DNA of 64,000 nucleotides from positions 558,001 to 622,000 of the forward strand of contig NZ_FYDJ01000001.1 of assembly GCF_900187425.1 (NCBI RefSeq), in the 5' to 3' direction. Position numbers and translations under genes: made by a program. Origin of the DNA: Pseudomonas sp. Irchel s3h14 (GTDB taxonomy: Bacteria; Pseudomonadota; Gammaproteobacteria; Pseudomonadales; Pseudomonadaceae). Of the stretch, positions 28,902-37,734 are shown in pieces; the first letter of the stretch is position 1; the number at the start of each line of letters is the position of its first letter. The notes below the pieces were generated by a model, which had not been told where the DNA came from, made no database searches, and saw nothing but the letters and a program-made list of their open reading frames with translations.

Positions 28902-29897
28902 TTACCGATGGTGAGTGTCGCCAGCCGGTCGCTGAAAATGGCGGACCTGGATCTGGAAACCATTACGTAAGCCTACATAGAGGCTTTCCCCGGGAACGAG
29001 TCCCGCAGCGGTGGCCCAACGGGCCAAATCGTCCTGTTCAAACCCCAACCAGAGATCACCGCAGGCCTCCCTGGCCCAACTCTGGTTGTGGCTACATAAC
29101 TCTGTCACGAGCAGGCTACCGCCCGGTTGCAGCAAGTCGGCCATGTGCTTGAGTGCTTCGGCCGGCGCGGCGAAATGGTGCAGCACCATGTTCAGTACAA
29201 CGCAGTCAGCCTTGAGGCGGACACCGTTCAATGCATCGGCCAATTGCAGGCTGACGTTAGCCAGCGTTTCACGTTCGCAAACCTGGCGCGCCAGTTCGAG
29301 CATCGCCGGGCTGTTGTCCAGCGCCGTGACCTGGGTGAAGCGGCGCGCCAGTTCCGGCAGAAAAGCGCCGTCGCCGGGGCCGACTTCGATGGCCGTGGCG
29401 CCTTCGCTGAAACTCAGCTTGTCGAGCAATGCCACCACGCTTTCGCGGTATTGCGGCAGACCGGCGATCAAGTCTTGCTGGGCGCGAAACTTCTCCGCGA
29501 CCCGTGAGAAAAAGTCCTGGCTGGCCGCCGCTCGTTGCCCATGGACCTGAGCGATCCGTGACTGCACCTCGGCAGGCAGGGTCAGGTTGTCCACTTCTTC
29601 CAGTAGCGCGGCATGCAGCTTGCCACCCAGCAGGTCGGTGTGGGGCAGGGCGCGACGGTAGAAAATCGCGTTGCCTTCACGGCGCGTCGCCACCAGTTCA
29701 GCCTGGGCCAATACCTTGAGGTGATGACTCATGCCGGACTGACCGATGCCAAAGATCTGCGCCAGCTCCAGTACGCCAAACGAATCGTTGGCCAGCGCGC
29801 GCAATACATTCAGCCGCAGAGGATCGCCGCCGGCCTTGCACAGGGCCGCCAGCTCATCGCAATCGTCATGTCGAATGGAAGGCACACGTAAATTCAT
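28902..29897 (-). CDS. ArsR-type regulator fused to SAM methyltransferase-like domain (SahR-like)
   Basis: A 331-residue protein. Residues about 10-95 form an ArsR winged helix (GDPLRLNVLRALANDSFGVL, then IGQSGMSHHLKVLAQAELV). From about 150 a class I methyltransferase-like domain follows with motif I AIEVGPGDGAFLPELARRF and LDNSPAMLELARQ. Such fusions next to metK or ahcY have been described in Proteobacteria as SahR, repressors of methionine-cycle genes with SAH as the likely effector. Here it precedes metK by 18 bp, and a 30-bp perfect palindrome lies 39 bp before its start. I infer autoregulation and control of metK; actual methyl transfer is unproven. Confidence 0.85.
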   Translation of the reverse strand: MNLRVPSIRHDDCDELAALCKAGGDPLRLNVLRALANDSFGVLELAQIFGIGQSGMSHHLKVLAQAELVATRREGNAIFYRRALPHTDLLGGKLHAALLEEVDNLTLPAEVQSRIAQVHGQRAAASQDFFSRVAEKFRAQQDLIAGLPQYRESVVALLDKLSFSEGATAIEVGPGDGAFLPELARRFTQVTALDNSPAMLELARQVCERETLANVSLQLADALNGVRLKADCVVLNMVLHHFAAPAEALKHMADLLQPGGSLLVTELCSHNQSWAREACGDLWLGFEQDDLARWATAAGLVPGESLYVGLRNGFQIQVRHFQRPAGDTHHR

Positions 29898-29935
29898 AAG
29901 GCCAGCAGTCTAGTGACGGTCAGAAAACACCGCAA

Positions 29936-29965
29936 GAGCAATATCAAAAAGTTTTGATATTGCTC
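29936..29965. promoter_or_regulatory. 30-bp perfect palindrome, likely operator of the SahR-like regulator
   Basis: Arms GAGCAATATCAAAA (29936-29949) and TTTTGATATTGCTC (29952-29965) with a two-base centre. It sits between the divergent regulator-metK operon and tkt. The ATATCAA/TTGATAT core resembles the type of palindrome bound by ArsR-family methionine regulators. Confidence 0.7.
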
Positions 29966-30062
29966 GATAGATGGCACTTCTCGGGGAAAGGGTCACTCTA
30001 CAAATCGTCAGCGGAAAGGTTTCATCAGGCGAATGCGACTTTATCCACCGGAAAAACGCCTT

Positions 30063-30122
30063 CAGATGACTATCTGTCATTGCCCCGAGGCGGGTGGGTG
30101 AGGGAAAATGCTCGCCTTTTTT
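30063..30122 (+). other. tkt leader with hairpins and terminator-like structure
   Basis: A small hairpin (ATGAC/GTCAT, 30066-30079) is followed by GGTGAG (30097-30102) pairing with CTCGCC (30111-30116) and six T residues at 30117-30122. The T run ends 36 bases before the ribosome site of tkt. It has the look of an attenuator. The stem is short, so this is tentative. Confidence 0.4.
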
Positions 30123-30170
30123 CCGTTTCGTTTTATTCACTCTCGATTCAATATCCGCAGGAGAACAGCG

Positions 30171-32168
30171 ATGCCCAGCCGTCGTGAGCGTGCCAACGCC
30201 ATTCGTGCCCTCAGCATGGATGCCGTGCAAAAAGCCAACAGCGGCCATCCCGGTGCCCCTATGGGTATGGCGGATATCGCCGAAGTACTTTGGCGTGACT
30301 ACCTGAAGCACAACCCGAGCAATCCATCGTTCGCCGACCGTGACCGCTTCGTGCTGTCCAACGGTCACGGCTCGATGTTGATCTACTCGCTGCTGCACCT
30401 GACCGGCTACGATCTGTCGATCGAAGACCTGAAGAACTTCCGCCAGCTGCACAGCCGCACCCCGGGTCACCCGGAATTCGGCTACACCCCGGGCGTTGAA
30501 ACCACCACCGGTCCACTGGGCCAAGGCCTGGCCAACGCTGTTGGTTTTGCCCTCGCAGAAAAAGTCCTGGCGGCGCAGTTCAACCGTCCGGGCCACAACG
30601 TTGTCGACCACCACACCTACGTGTTCCTGGGTGATGGCTGCATGATGGAAGGCATTTCCCATGAAGTCGGCTCCCTGGCCGGTACTTTGGGCCTGAGCAA
30701 ACTGATCGCCTTCTACGACGACAACGGCATCTCCATCGACGGCGAAGTCGAAGGCTGGTTCACCGACGACACGCCTAAGCGTTTCGAAGCTTATAACTGG
30801 CTGGTGATCCGCAACGTTGACGGTCACGACCCTGAAGAGATCAAGATCGCGATCGAAACTGCGCGCAAAAGCGATCAGCCAACCCTGATCTGCTGCAAGA
30901 CCACCATCGGTTTCGGTTCGCCGAACAAGCAAGGCAAGGAAGACTGCCACGGCGCCCCACTGGGTGACGCGGAAATCGCTCTGACCCGCGCTGCGCTGAA
31001 ATGGAACCACGGTCCGTTCGAAATCCCGGCCGACATCTACGCCGAGTGGGACGCCAAGGAAACCGGTCGCGCGGCCGAAGCCGAATGGGATCAGCGTTTC
31101 GCTGCCTACTCTGCAGCCTTCCCTGAGTTGGCCAACGAGCTGATTCGTCGTCTGAGCGGCGAACTGCCGGAAGACTTCGCTGAAAAAGCCTCGGCTTATA
31201 TTGCTGAAGTCGCCGCCAAAGGCGAAACCATCGCCAGCCGTAAAGCCAGCCAGAACGCATTGAATGCCTACGGCCCGCTGCTGCCTGAACTGCTGGGCGG
31301 CTCCGCTGACCTGGCCGGTTCCAACCTGACCCTGTGGAAAGGTTGCAAAGGTGTTACGGCTGAAGACGCCAGCGGCAACTACATGTACTACGGCGTTCGC
31401 GAGTTCGGCATGAGCGCGATCATGAACGGCGTGACCCTGCACGGCGGTCTGGTGCCTTACGGCGCGACCTTCCTGATGTTCATGGAATATGCCCGCAACG
31501 CAGTGCGCATGGCCTCGCTGATGAAGCAGCGTGTCGTGTTCGTCTACACCCACGACTCCATCGGTCTGGGCGAAGACGGCCCGACTCACCAGCCGATCGA
31601 GCAACTGACCAGCTTGCGCAGCACGCCGAACCTCGATACCTGGCGCCCAGCCGATGCCGTTGAATCGGCGGTGTGCTGGAAAATGGCTCTGGAACGCAAG
31701 GACGGCCCTTCGGCGCTGATTTTCTCGCGTCAGAACCTGCAGCACCAAACCCGCAATGCGTTCCAGATCGCCGACATCGCCCGTGGCGGTTACGTGTTGA
31801 AGGATTGCGACGGCGAGCCTGAGCTGATCCTGATCTCTACCGGTTCCGAAGTCGGTCTGGCGGTTCAGGCCTACGACAAGCTGACCGAGCAGGGTCGCAA
31901 GGTGCGTGTTGTTTCGATGCCTTGCACCAGCGTGTTCGATGCTCAGGACGCCGGCTACAAGCAAGAGGTTCTGCCGCTGCAGGTCAGTGCCCGTATCGCT
32001 ATCGAAGCCTCCCACGCGGACTACTGGTACAAGTACGTGGGCCTGGAAGGTCGCGTGATCGGCATGACCACCTACGGCGAGTCGGCGCCTGCGCCTGCCT
32101 TGTTCGAAGAGTTCGGTTTCACCCTGGAAAACATCCTGGGTCAGGCTGAAGAGCTGCTGGAAGACTGA
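30171..32168 (+). CDS. tkt: Transketolase
   Basis: A 665-residue TPP-dependent enzyme of the pentose phosphate pathway. The start at 30171 ([20 protein letters not shown]) has AGGAG seven bases upstream. The TPP motif begins at [20 protein letters not shown], with [14 protein letters not shown], and the pyrimidine domain carries [20 protein letters not shown] and [19 protein letters not shown]. It interconverts sugar phosphates, linking to Epd (erythrose-4-phosphate) and to glycolysis genes downstream. A terminator-like hairpin lies in the leader. Confidence 0.97.
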   Translation: MPSRRERANAIRALSMDAVQKANSGHPGAPMGMADIAEVLWRDYLKHNPSNPSFADRDRFVLSNGHGSMLIYSLLHLTGYDLSIEDLKNFRQLHSRTPGHPEFGYTPGVETTTGPLGQGLANAVGFALAEKVLAAQFNRPGHNVVDHHTYVFLGDGCMMEGISHEVGSLAGTLGLSKLIAFYDDNGISIDGEVEGWFTDDTPKRFEAYNWLVIRNVDGHDPEEIKIAIETARKSDQPTLICCKTTIGFGSPNKQGKEDCHGAPLGDAEIALTRAALKWNHGPFEIPADIYAEWDAKETGRAAEAEWDQRFAAYSAAFPELANELIRRLSGELPEDFAEKASAYIAEVAAKGETIASRKASQNALNAYGPLLPELLGGSADLAGSNLTLWKGCKGVTAEDASGNYMYYGVREFGMSAIMNGVTLHGGLVPYGATFLMFMEYARNAVRMASLMKQRVVFVYTHDSIGLGEDGPTHQPIEQLTSLRSTPNLDTWRPADAVESAVCWKMALERKDGPSALIFSRQNLQHQTRNAFQIADIARGGYVLKDCDGEPELILISTGSEVGLAVQAYDKLTEQGRKVRVVSMPCTSVFDAQDAGYKQEVLPLQVSARIAIEASHADYWYKYVGLEGRVIGMTTYGESAPAPALFEEFGFTLENILGQAEELLED

Positions 32169-32198
32169 TCCAGAAGTTGCTTTGTCTGGACTGCCGCT

Positions 32199-32262
32199 TT
32201 CGCGAGCAAGCCCGCTCCCACATTGGAATGCGTTCTCCTGTGGGAGCGGGCTTGCTCGCGAA
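32199..32262. repeat. REPIN (type A)
   Basis: TTCGCGAGCAAGCCCGCTCC and its inverse with about 16 bp between, in the tkt-epd gap. Confidence 0.9.
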
Positions 32263-32318
32263 GGCGTCGGTCCGACCAACACTGCAATAACGGATTCACC
32301 ACGGTAATCGAGAACCCC

Positions 32319-33380
32319 ATGCCTCAACCGCGTCCTTACAAAGTTGCACTCAACGGCTACGGCCGGATTGGTCGTTGCGTCTTGCGTGCGTTGTTTGAGC
32401 GAGGCGATAAGGCCGGGTTTGAAATTGTTGCGATCAACGATCTGGCTGACATGGCCAGCATCGAATACCTGACACGCTTCGACTCCACTCACGGGCGTTT
32501 TCCCGGGGAAGTGAAGGTCGACGGCGATTGTCTGCATATTAATGGCGACTGCGTGAAGGTCCTGCGCAGTGCCACCCCCGAAGGCATCGATTGGGCGTCG
32601 CTGGGCGTCGATCTGGTGCTGGAGTGCTCCGGCGCTTACCACACCCGTGAAGACGGCCAGCGTTTCCTCGACGCTGGCGCACCGCGGGTGCTGTTTTCCC
32701 AGCCGATGGCCAGTGAGGCTGATGTCGACGCCACCATCGTCTACGGCGTGAACCAGGATTGCCTGACCGGTGATGAGTTGCTGGTGTCCAACGCGTCCTG
32801 CACCACCAACTGCGGTGTGCCGCTGTTGCGCCTGCTGGATCAGGCCATTGGTCTGGAATACGTGTCGATCACCACCATTCACTCGGCGATGAACGATCAA
32901 CCGGTGATCGACGCCTACCATCACGAAGACTTGCGCCGCACCCGTTCGGCGTTTCAGTCGGTGATTCCGGTGTCCACTGGTCTGGCGCGCGGCATCGAAC
33001 GCCTGTTGCCGGAACTTGCCGGGAGAATTCAGGCCAAAGCCGTGCGGGTGCCGACGGTTAACGTGTCTTGCCTCGACATTACGATGCAGACCGTGAGCGA
33101 TACCGACGCCACCGAGGTCAACCGGATTTTGCGCGAGGCCGCCACCACTGGCCCGCTCAAAGGCTTGCTGGCCTACACCGAGTTGCCTCACGCCAGTTGT
33201 GATTTCAACCATGACCCACATTCGGCCATCGTCGATGCCAGTCAGACCCGAGTTTCCGGCCCACGGCTGGTAAACATCCTGGCCTGGTTCGACAACGAAT
33301 GGGGTTTTGCCAATCGAATGCTGGACGTTGCAGAACACTATTTGCAAACAGCTGCACCACAACCAAAACCTGCTCTCTAA
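32319..33380 (+). CDS. epd: Erythrose-4-phosphate dehydrogenase
   Basis: A 353-residue GAPDH-family enzyme. It oxidises erythrose-4-phosphate to 4-phosphoerythronate for pyridoxal phosphate synthesis. The NAD fold starts [20 protein letters not shown], the catalytic cysteine is in [17 protein letters not shown], and [20 protein letters not shown] with [12 protein letters not shown] matches Epd. The gene order tkt-epd-pgk-fba fits Epd rather than a glycolytic GAPDH, though dual activity is possible. The start at 32319 ([14 protein letters not shown]) is chosen by homology; only a weak ribosome site is seen. pgk starts 25 bp downstream. Confidence 0.92.
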   Translation: MPQPRPYKVALNGYGRIGRCVLRALFERGDKAGFEIVAINDLADMASIEYLTRFDSTHGRFPGEVKVDGDCLHINGDCVKVLRSATPEGIDWASLGVDLVLECSGAYHTREDGQRFLDAGAPRVLFSQPMASEADVDATIVYGVNQDCLTGDELLVSNASCTTNCGVPLLRLLDQAIGLEYVSITTIHSAMNDQPVIDAYHHEDLRRTRSAFQSVIPVSTGLARGIERLLPELAGRIQAKAVRVPTVNVSCLDITMQTVSDTDATEVNRILREAATTGPLKGLLAYTELPHASCDFNHDPHSAIVDASQTRVSGPRLVNILAWFDNEWGFANRMLDVAEHYLQTAAPQPKPAL

Positions 33381-33405
33381 AACAGCTATCCAGGAAATGC
33401 GACCC

Positions 33406-34569
33406 ATGACCGTGTTGAAGATGACCGACCTCGATCTGCAAGGTAAGCGCGTACTGATCCGCGAAGACCTCAACGTCCCAGTCAAGGACGGTGTTGTCAC
33501 CAGCGATGCGCGAATCCTGGCCTCGCTGCCGACCATCAAGCTGGCCCTGGAAAAAGGCGCGGCCGTGATGGTCTGCTCGCACCTTGGCCGTCCGACCGAA
33601 GGCGAGTTCTCGGCCGAGAACAGCCTCAAGCCAGTCGCTGACTACCTGAGCAAGGCTCTGGGGCGTGAAGTGCCGCTGGTGGCCGATTACCTGGGCGGCG
33701 TTGACGTGAAGGCCGGCGACATCGTGCTGTTCGAAAACGTGCGCTTCAACAAAGGCGAGAAAAAGAACGCTGACGAACTGGCCAAGCAGTACGCCGCCCT
33801 GTGCGACGTGTTCGTGATGGACGCCTTCGGCACCGCTCACCGCGCCGAGGGTTCGACCCATGGCGTGGCCAAGTTCGCCAAAGTCGCGGCCGCTGGCCCG
33901 TTGCTGGCCGCCGAACTGGACGCACTGGGCAAAGCCCTGGGCGCCCCGGCTCAGCCAATGGCTGCCATTGTTGCCGGCTCCAAGGTCTCGACCAAACTCG
34001 ACGTGCTGAACAGCCTGAGCCAGATCTGCAACCAGCTGATCGTCGGCGGCGGCATTGCCAACACCTTCCTGGCCGCTGCCGGTCACCCGGTCGGCAAGTC
34101 CCTGTACGAGCCGGACCTGCTGGACACTGCTCGCGCCATCGCCGCCAAGGTCAGCGTGCCGCTGCCGGTCGATGTCGTGGTTGCCAAGGAATTCGCTGAA
34201 AGCGCGACCGCTACCGTCAAGCTGATCGCTGATGTGGCCGCAGACGACATGATTCTGGACATCGGCCCACAGACCGCGGCGAATTTCGCCGAGCTGCTGA
34301 AGTCGTCCAAAACCATCCTGTGGAACGGCCCGGTGGGCGTGTTTGAATTCGACCAGTTCGGTAACGGCACCAAGGTCCTGGCCCAGGCCATCGCCGAAAG
34401 CTCGGCATTCTCCATCGCGGGCGGCGGCGACACCCTGGCCGCCATCGATAAATATGGCGTTGCCGATCAGATCTCCTACATTTCTACCGGTGGCGGCGCG
34501 TTCCTCGAGTTCGTCGAAGGCAAGGTTCTGCCGGCCGTTGAAGTCCTGGAAAGCCGGGCCAAGGCCTGA
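33406..34569 (+). CDS. pgk: Phosphoglycerate kinase
   Basis: A 387-residue glycolytic/gluconeogenic kinase exchanging phosphate between 1,3-bisphosphoglycerate and [23 protein letters not shown] is the N-terminal phosphoglycerate site, [11 protein letters not shown] follows, and the nucleotide site has [14 protein letters not shown] and [13 protein letters not shown] with GGGDT near the end. The start at 33406 has AGGAA upstream; the open frame that begins inside epd is rejected. It is co-transcribed with epd. Confidence 0.97.
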   Translation: MTVLKMTDLDLQGKRVLIREDLNVPVKDGVVTSDARILASLPTIKLALEKGAAVMVCSHLGRPTEGEFSAENSLKPVADYLSKALGREVPLVADYLGGVDVKAGDIVLFENVRFNKGEKKNADELAKQYAALCDVFVMDAFGTAHRAEGSTHGVAKFAKVAAAGPLLAAELDALGKALGAPAQPMAAIVAGSKVSTKLDVLNSLSQICNQLIVGGGIANTFLAAAGHPVGKSLYEPDLLDTARAIAAKVSVPLPVDVVVAKEFAESATATVKLIADVAADDMILDIGPQTAANFAELLKSSKTILWNGPVGVFEFDQFGNGTKVLAQAIAESSAFSIAGGGDTLAAIDKYGVADQISYISTGGGAFLEFVEGKVLPAVEVLESRAKA

Positions 34570-34603
34570 GGCCGCCCATTTGACCAGGCGAAGGAGTGTT
34601 CAG

Positions 34604-34825
34604 ATGGTCAAAACGTTAGCGCTGTTGATTATCGCGGGGTCGCTGGCAGCTTGCGGGAGTAACCCGAAAGCTCCGAAGGTGCCCGAGACGCCTGAACAGG
34701 GCAAAGGCTGCTACCAGGCCGACTGGCAGGCCGAAACCAACCCGGTGATCAACAAGCGTTCCGGGCCTGATGGCCTGGACAAATACGAGACACAGACCCC
34801 GGCCAAGGAACATGGCTGCCCTTGA
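34604..34825 (+). CDS. Small lipoprotein of unknown function
   Basis: A 73-residue protein. AAGGAG lies seven bases before the ATG. MVKTLALLIIAGSLAACGSN is a lipoprotein signal with lipobox LAAC; the mature part is about 57 residues with two cysteines (KGCYQADWQ and HGCP) and no known domain. A similar small gene sits at this place in PAO1 (PA0553, recalled). It follows pgk by 34 bp and precedes the MliC-like gene by 56 bp, so it is probably in the same transcript. Cell-envelope role inferred only from the signal. Confidence 0.75.
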   Translation: MVKTLALLIIAGSLAACGSNPKAPKVPETPEQGKGCYQADWQAETNPVINKRSGPDGLDKYETQTPAKEHGCP

Positions 34826-34881
34826 CGGGTCTGACACTTTACTCAGGGCTGGCGGCGTGCGCCGTCAGTCGAGGAACATGG

Positions 34882-35214
34882 ATGAAAGGTTTTATCGCCG
34901 TTACGGCGCTGGCTCTGCTGGCAGGTTGCGCTAATTTGAACCTGTTCAAGCCTGCCGAATCGACGGACAGCTGGACCACCTGGACCTGCGACAGTCAGGC
35001 CAGAGTGCTCTGGCGCTACACCGACGAAAGCCGCAAGGAAGTCGACGTTCGCCTGGGCGGTGCCGATCAGGTCTACCGCTTGAAGCATGAGCCGGGCGCC
35101 GAAGGTTCGCTGTACAGCAACGACATGCTGGCGTTTCACGTAAAAGGTGAGGAAGGCCTGGTGTACTGGGTCGCCACCAATGATTTGATCGGCCGCGGTT
35201 GTAAAGCGCAGTAA
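34882..35214 (+). CDS. MliC-like lipoprotein (lysozyme inhibitor family)
   Basis: A 110-residue lipoprotein: MKGFIAVTALALLAGCANLN contains lipobox LAGC. The mature region has WTCDSQARVLWRYTDES and SLYSNDMLAFHVKGEEGLVYW, and a final Cys in GRGCKAQ, matching the C-lysozyme inhibitor domain (MliC/YdhA). These bind c-type lysozyme at the outer membrane. The resemblance is moderate, so activity is not certain. GAGGAAC precedes the ATG. It lies between pgk and fba, an odd place for such a gene, but the same order is recalled for PAO1. Confidence 0.7.
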   Translation: MKGFIAVTALALLAGCANLNLFKPAESTDSWTTWTCDSQARVLWRYTDESRKEVDVRLGGADQVYRLKHEPGAEGSLYSNDMLAFHVKGEEGLVYWVATNDLIGRGCKAQ

Positions 35215-35234
35215 TACGCGAGGCCGACGCTAAA

Positions 35235-35330
35235 CCTGTAGGAGCCGAGCTTGCTCGCGATGAGGCCCGCACATTCAACACATGTGTTGGCAGTTAAATC
35301 GCTATCGCGAGCAAGCTCGGCTCCTACAGG
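35235..35330. repeat. REPIN (type A, long loop)
   Basis: CCTGTAGGAGCCGAGCTTGC and its inverse. The loop contains ACATTCAACA and TGTTGG, shared with the elements at 44734 and 46069. Confidence 0.9.
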
Positions 35331-35470
35331 GGTTAGCGTCAGTTCTCAGGATTTTTGTTGTACCGAATTGGCAGGCCGGGGCAACCCCCGATCTGCAATA
35401 ACTTGAATAGCCGCCGCCGCTACGGCAGGCTGGCACGATTAACGACCCTCAACCGGGAGATACACACACA

Positions 35471-36535
35471 ATGGCACTTATCAGCATGCGCCAGATGCTG
35501 GACCACGCAGCCGAGTTCGGCTACGGCGTTCCAGCCTTCAACGTCAACAACCTTGAGCAGATGCGCGCCATCATGGAAGCCGCTGACAAGACTGACTCCC
35601 CGGTGATCGTCCAGGCTTCGGCCGGTGCTCGCAAATACGCCGGCGCACCGTTCCTGCGTCACCTGATCCTGGCGGCAATCGAAGAATTCCCGCACATCCC
35701 GGTGTGCATGCACCAGGACCACGGCACCAGCCCTGACGTCTGCCAGCGCTCCATCCAACTGGGCTTCAGCTCGGTGATGATGGACGGTTCCCTGGGCGAA
35801 GACGGCAAGACCCCGACCGACTACGACTACAACATCCGCGTCACCCAACAAACTGTAGCCCTGGCTCACGCCTGTGGCGTATCGGTAGAAGGCGAGCTGG
35901 GCTGCCTGGGTTCGCTGGAAACCGGCATGGCCGGTGAAGAAGACGGCATCGGCGCCGAAGGCGTTCTGGATCACAGCCAAATGCTGACCGACCCGGAAGA
36001 AGCCGCTGACTTCGTAAAACGCACTCAAGTCGACGCCCTGGCCATCGCCATCGGCACCAGCCACGGCGCGTACAAGTTCACCAAGCCGCCTACCGGCGAC
36101 GTGCTGGCCATCGACCGCATCAAAGAAATCCACAAACGCATCCCGAACACCCACCTGGTGATGCACGGTTCGTCTTCGGTTCCGCAAGACTGGCTGGCGA
36201 TCATCAACCAGTACGGCGGCGACATCAAAGAAACCTACGGCGTACCGGTTGAAGAAATCGTCGAAGGCATCAAGCACGGCGTGCGCAAGGTCAACATCGA
36301 CACCGACCTGCGCCTGGCGTCCACCGGTGCGATGCGTCGCCTGATGGCCACCAACCCGAGCGAGTTTGATCCGCGTAAATTCTTCGGCGCGACCGTGACT
36401 GCGATGCGTGATGTGTGTATCGCACGTTATGAAGCGTTTGGTACTGCGGGTAATGCTTCGAAGATCAAGCCGATCTCGTTGGAAGCGATGTACCAGCGTT
36501 ACCTGAAAGGTGAGTTGAACGCTAAGGTCAACTAA
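35471..36535 (+). CDS. fba: Fructose-bisphosphate aldolase, class II
   Basis: A 354-residue zinc aldolase that interconverts fructose-1,6-bisphosphate with two triose phosphates. [20 protein letters not shown] is the usual pseudomonad start. The zinc and substrate motifs are visible: [20 protein letters not shown] with the catalytic Asp and metal His, [14 protein letters not shown], and later [19 protein letters not shown] and KVNIDTDLR. Ends in a good terminator. It closes the tkt-epd-pgk-fba cluster but is separated by a REPIN and probably has its own promoter. Confidence 0.97.
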   Translation: MALISMRQMLDHAAEFGYGVPAFNVNNLEQMRAIMEAADKTDSPVIVQASAGARKYAGAPFLRHLILAAIEEFPHIPVCMHQDHGTSPDVCQRSIQLGFSSVMMDGSLGEDGKTPTDYDYNIRVTQQTVALAHACGVSVEGELGCLGSLETGMAGEEDGIGAEGVLDHSQMLTDPEEAADFVKRTQVDALAIAIGTSHGAYKFTKPPTGDVLAIDRIKEIHKRIPNTHLVMHGSSSVPQDWLAIINQYGGDIKETYGVPVEEIVEGIKHGVRKVNIDTDLRLASTGAMRRLMATNPSEFDPRKFFGATVTAMRDVCIARYEAFGTAGNASKIKPISLEAMYQRYLKGELNAKVN

Positions 36536-36559
36536 GCCTTCAGCGTTACTACCGGTATT

Positions 36560-36589
36560 AAAAAACCCGCAGAGATGCGGGTTTTTTAT
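36560..36589 (+). terminator. Rho-independent terminator of fba
   Basis: AAAACCCGCA (36562-36571), GAGA loop, TGCGGGTTTT (36576-36585) and further T residues. Confidence 0.9.
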
Positions 36590-36618
36590 TGCCTGAAAAT
36601 TGACTACTGACTCTTTCA

Positions 36619-36729
36619 GATCGTTCCCACGCTCTGCGTGGGAATGCCTCAACGGACGCTCCGCGTTCGGCTCTGGATGGGACGCGGAGCGTCCCGGGAT
36701 GCATTCCCACGCAGAGCGAGGGAACGATC
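36619..36729. repeat. Type B inverted repeat element (full length)
   Basis: About 111 bp with outer arms GATCGTTCCCACGCTCTGCG and inner pair GGACGCTCCGCGT/ACGCGGAGCGTCC, as at 25221 and 40736. One base of the right arm (GAGCGAGG) differs. Confidence 0.9.
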
Positions 36730-36741
36730 AGAGTGAGGAGG

Positions 36742-37410
36742 CTACTTATCGTGATCAATATCCAGCTTGCTGAACGTCACTTTTCCGCCTTCACTGGTGT
36801 ACCCGGTGTTGTCCTGCACATAAGCCCCTGCCTTGAAGTACAGCGGCTTGACGCTCCAGGTCTTGCTGATTTCGGTGTTCCACTGGTAGCCCGCCGCACT
36901 GATGCCCAGCGCGCCGCCCGGGCTCAGGTGGATGAGGTAGTTGAACTCCCGATCCAGTTTCACCCCGGTAGCAATGGTGATTATCCGTGCGTCATCGTCA
37001 TCAGGGCGCATACGCACCTTGGCGACGAGGTTGCCTGACTGCGTAGTGGTGCTGTACTGATACTCGAGCTTCACCATGGGCTTCTGGCTTTCATAGGCGT
37101 GGATCTGGCCAATGACGATCTTGCCCGAGGTCGGTACCTGGTTCACGGCCAGGGTGGCACGCAGGGTATTGTCGGCGTCCGGGTAGAGCCAGTTTTTCAG
37201 GGTGCCATTGCTGTAGGTTTCGCGAAGTTCGGTGCGGGGATACTTTGCGTTTTCAGTGGTAGAACCGGTGACCGGGGTCCAGAAAAACAAGGTGCCGGTG
37301 TCGGAGTGGAAGTATTGGTCCTTGAAGCCATCCACCAGTTTTGACGTTTCAACGGTGTACGGCGGATTGCCGACAGGAACGCTGAGGTTCCAGGTTGCGA
37401 GATCGATCAT
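36742..37410 (-). CDS. Polysaccharide lyase family 7 (alginate lyase)
   Basis: A 222-residue PL7 beta-jelly-roll lyase. The three family blocks are present: YPRTELRE (residues about 58-65, catalytic Arg), QIHAYES (catalytic Gln and His, about 103-109), and YFKAGAYVQDN (catalytic Tyr, near 195). It should cut alginate by beta-elimination. No signal peptide is visible: the domain starts within a few residues of MIDLATWNLSVPVG. The ATG at 37410 is preferred over an in-frame TTG two codons upstream. It stands alone, downstream neighbour is a type B repeat. Confidence 0.9.
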   Translation of the reverse strand: MIDLATWNLSVPVGNPPYTVETSKLVDGFKDQYFHSDTGTLFFWTPVTGSTTENAKYPRTELRETYSNGTLKNWLYPDADNTLRATLAVNQVPTSGKIVIGQIHAYESQKPMVKLEYQYSTTTQSGNLVAKVRMRPDDDDARIITIATGVKLDREFNYLIHLSPGGALGISAAGYQWNTEISKTWSVKPLYFKAGAYVQDNTGYTSEGGKVTFSKLDIDHDK

Positions 37411-37734
37411 AGACAAAAGCTTCCACGGATTTTTTACTGCACGTACGTGCCAGAAGCTCTAGCACGCGACTTGGAGGGCTGTCTTTATAAGCGTAGAAGG
37501 CATGTTTGTTAATGCCCGTCTGGCAGATCGTTGACGCCAACATCCTGTCGAAATGCCATCTTTCCCGGTTTTAGAGGGCTGTGGCGCCGACCGTTAGTCG
37601 GCAAATGGACGCTTTGGTTAAATGATGGCGTACTGATAGCTTCTGCTTTTGCGGAACCCGGTCTAGAGTGAAGGCTTAGTATTTGTCCGGTTTTCACGAG
37701 AAACCGGCCTGACGTCCCGCATAAGAGAAGCAGC
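37411..37734. other. Intergenic region between alginate lyase and GGDEF-EAL genes
   Basis: About 324 bp between divergent genes. It holds an inverted repeat GCCGAC/GTCGGC around 37586-37602 and a hairpin CCGGTTT/AAACCGG at 37687-37707 in the leader of the GGDEF-EAL gene, 28 bases before its ATG. No clear promoter consensus was assigned. Confidence 0.4.

Noticed and set aside
30000..30170. TPP riboswitch in the transketolase leader
   Set aside because: The conserved CTGAGA and ACCTGATC segments of the TPP aptamer are not present.
29910..33629. A 1,239-codon open frame on the minus strand across tkt, epd and the intergenic region
   Set aside because: It runs antisense to two certain genes and crosses the palindrome, leader and REP element. 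It has no recognisable domain and reflects the codon bias of a GC-rich genome.
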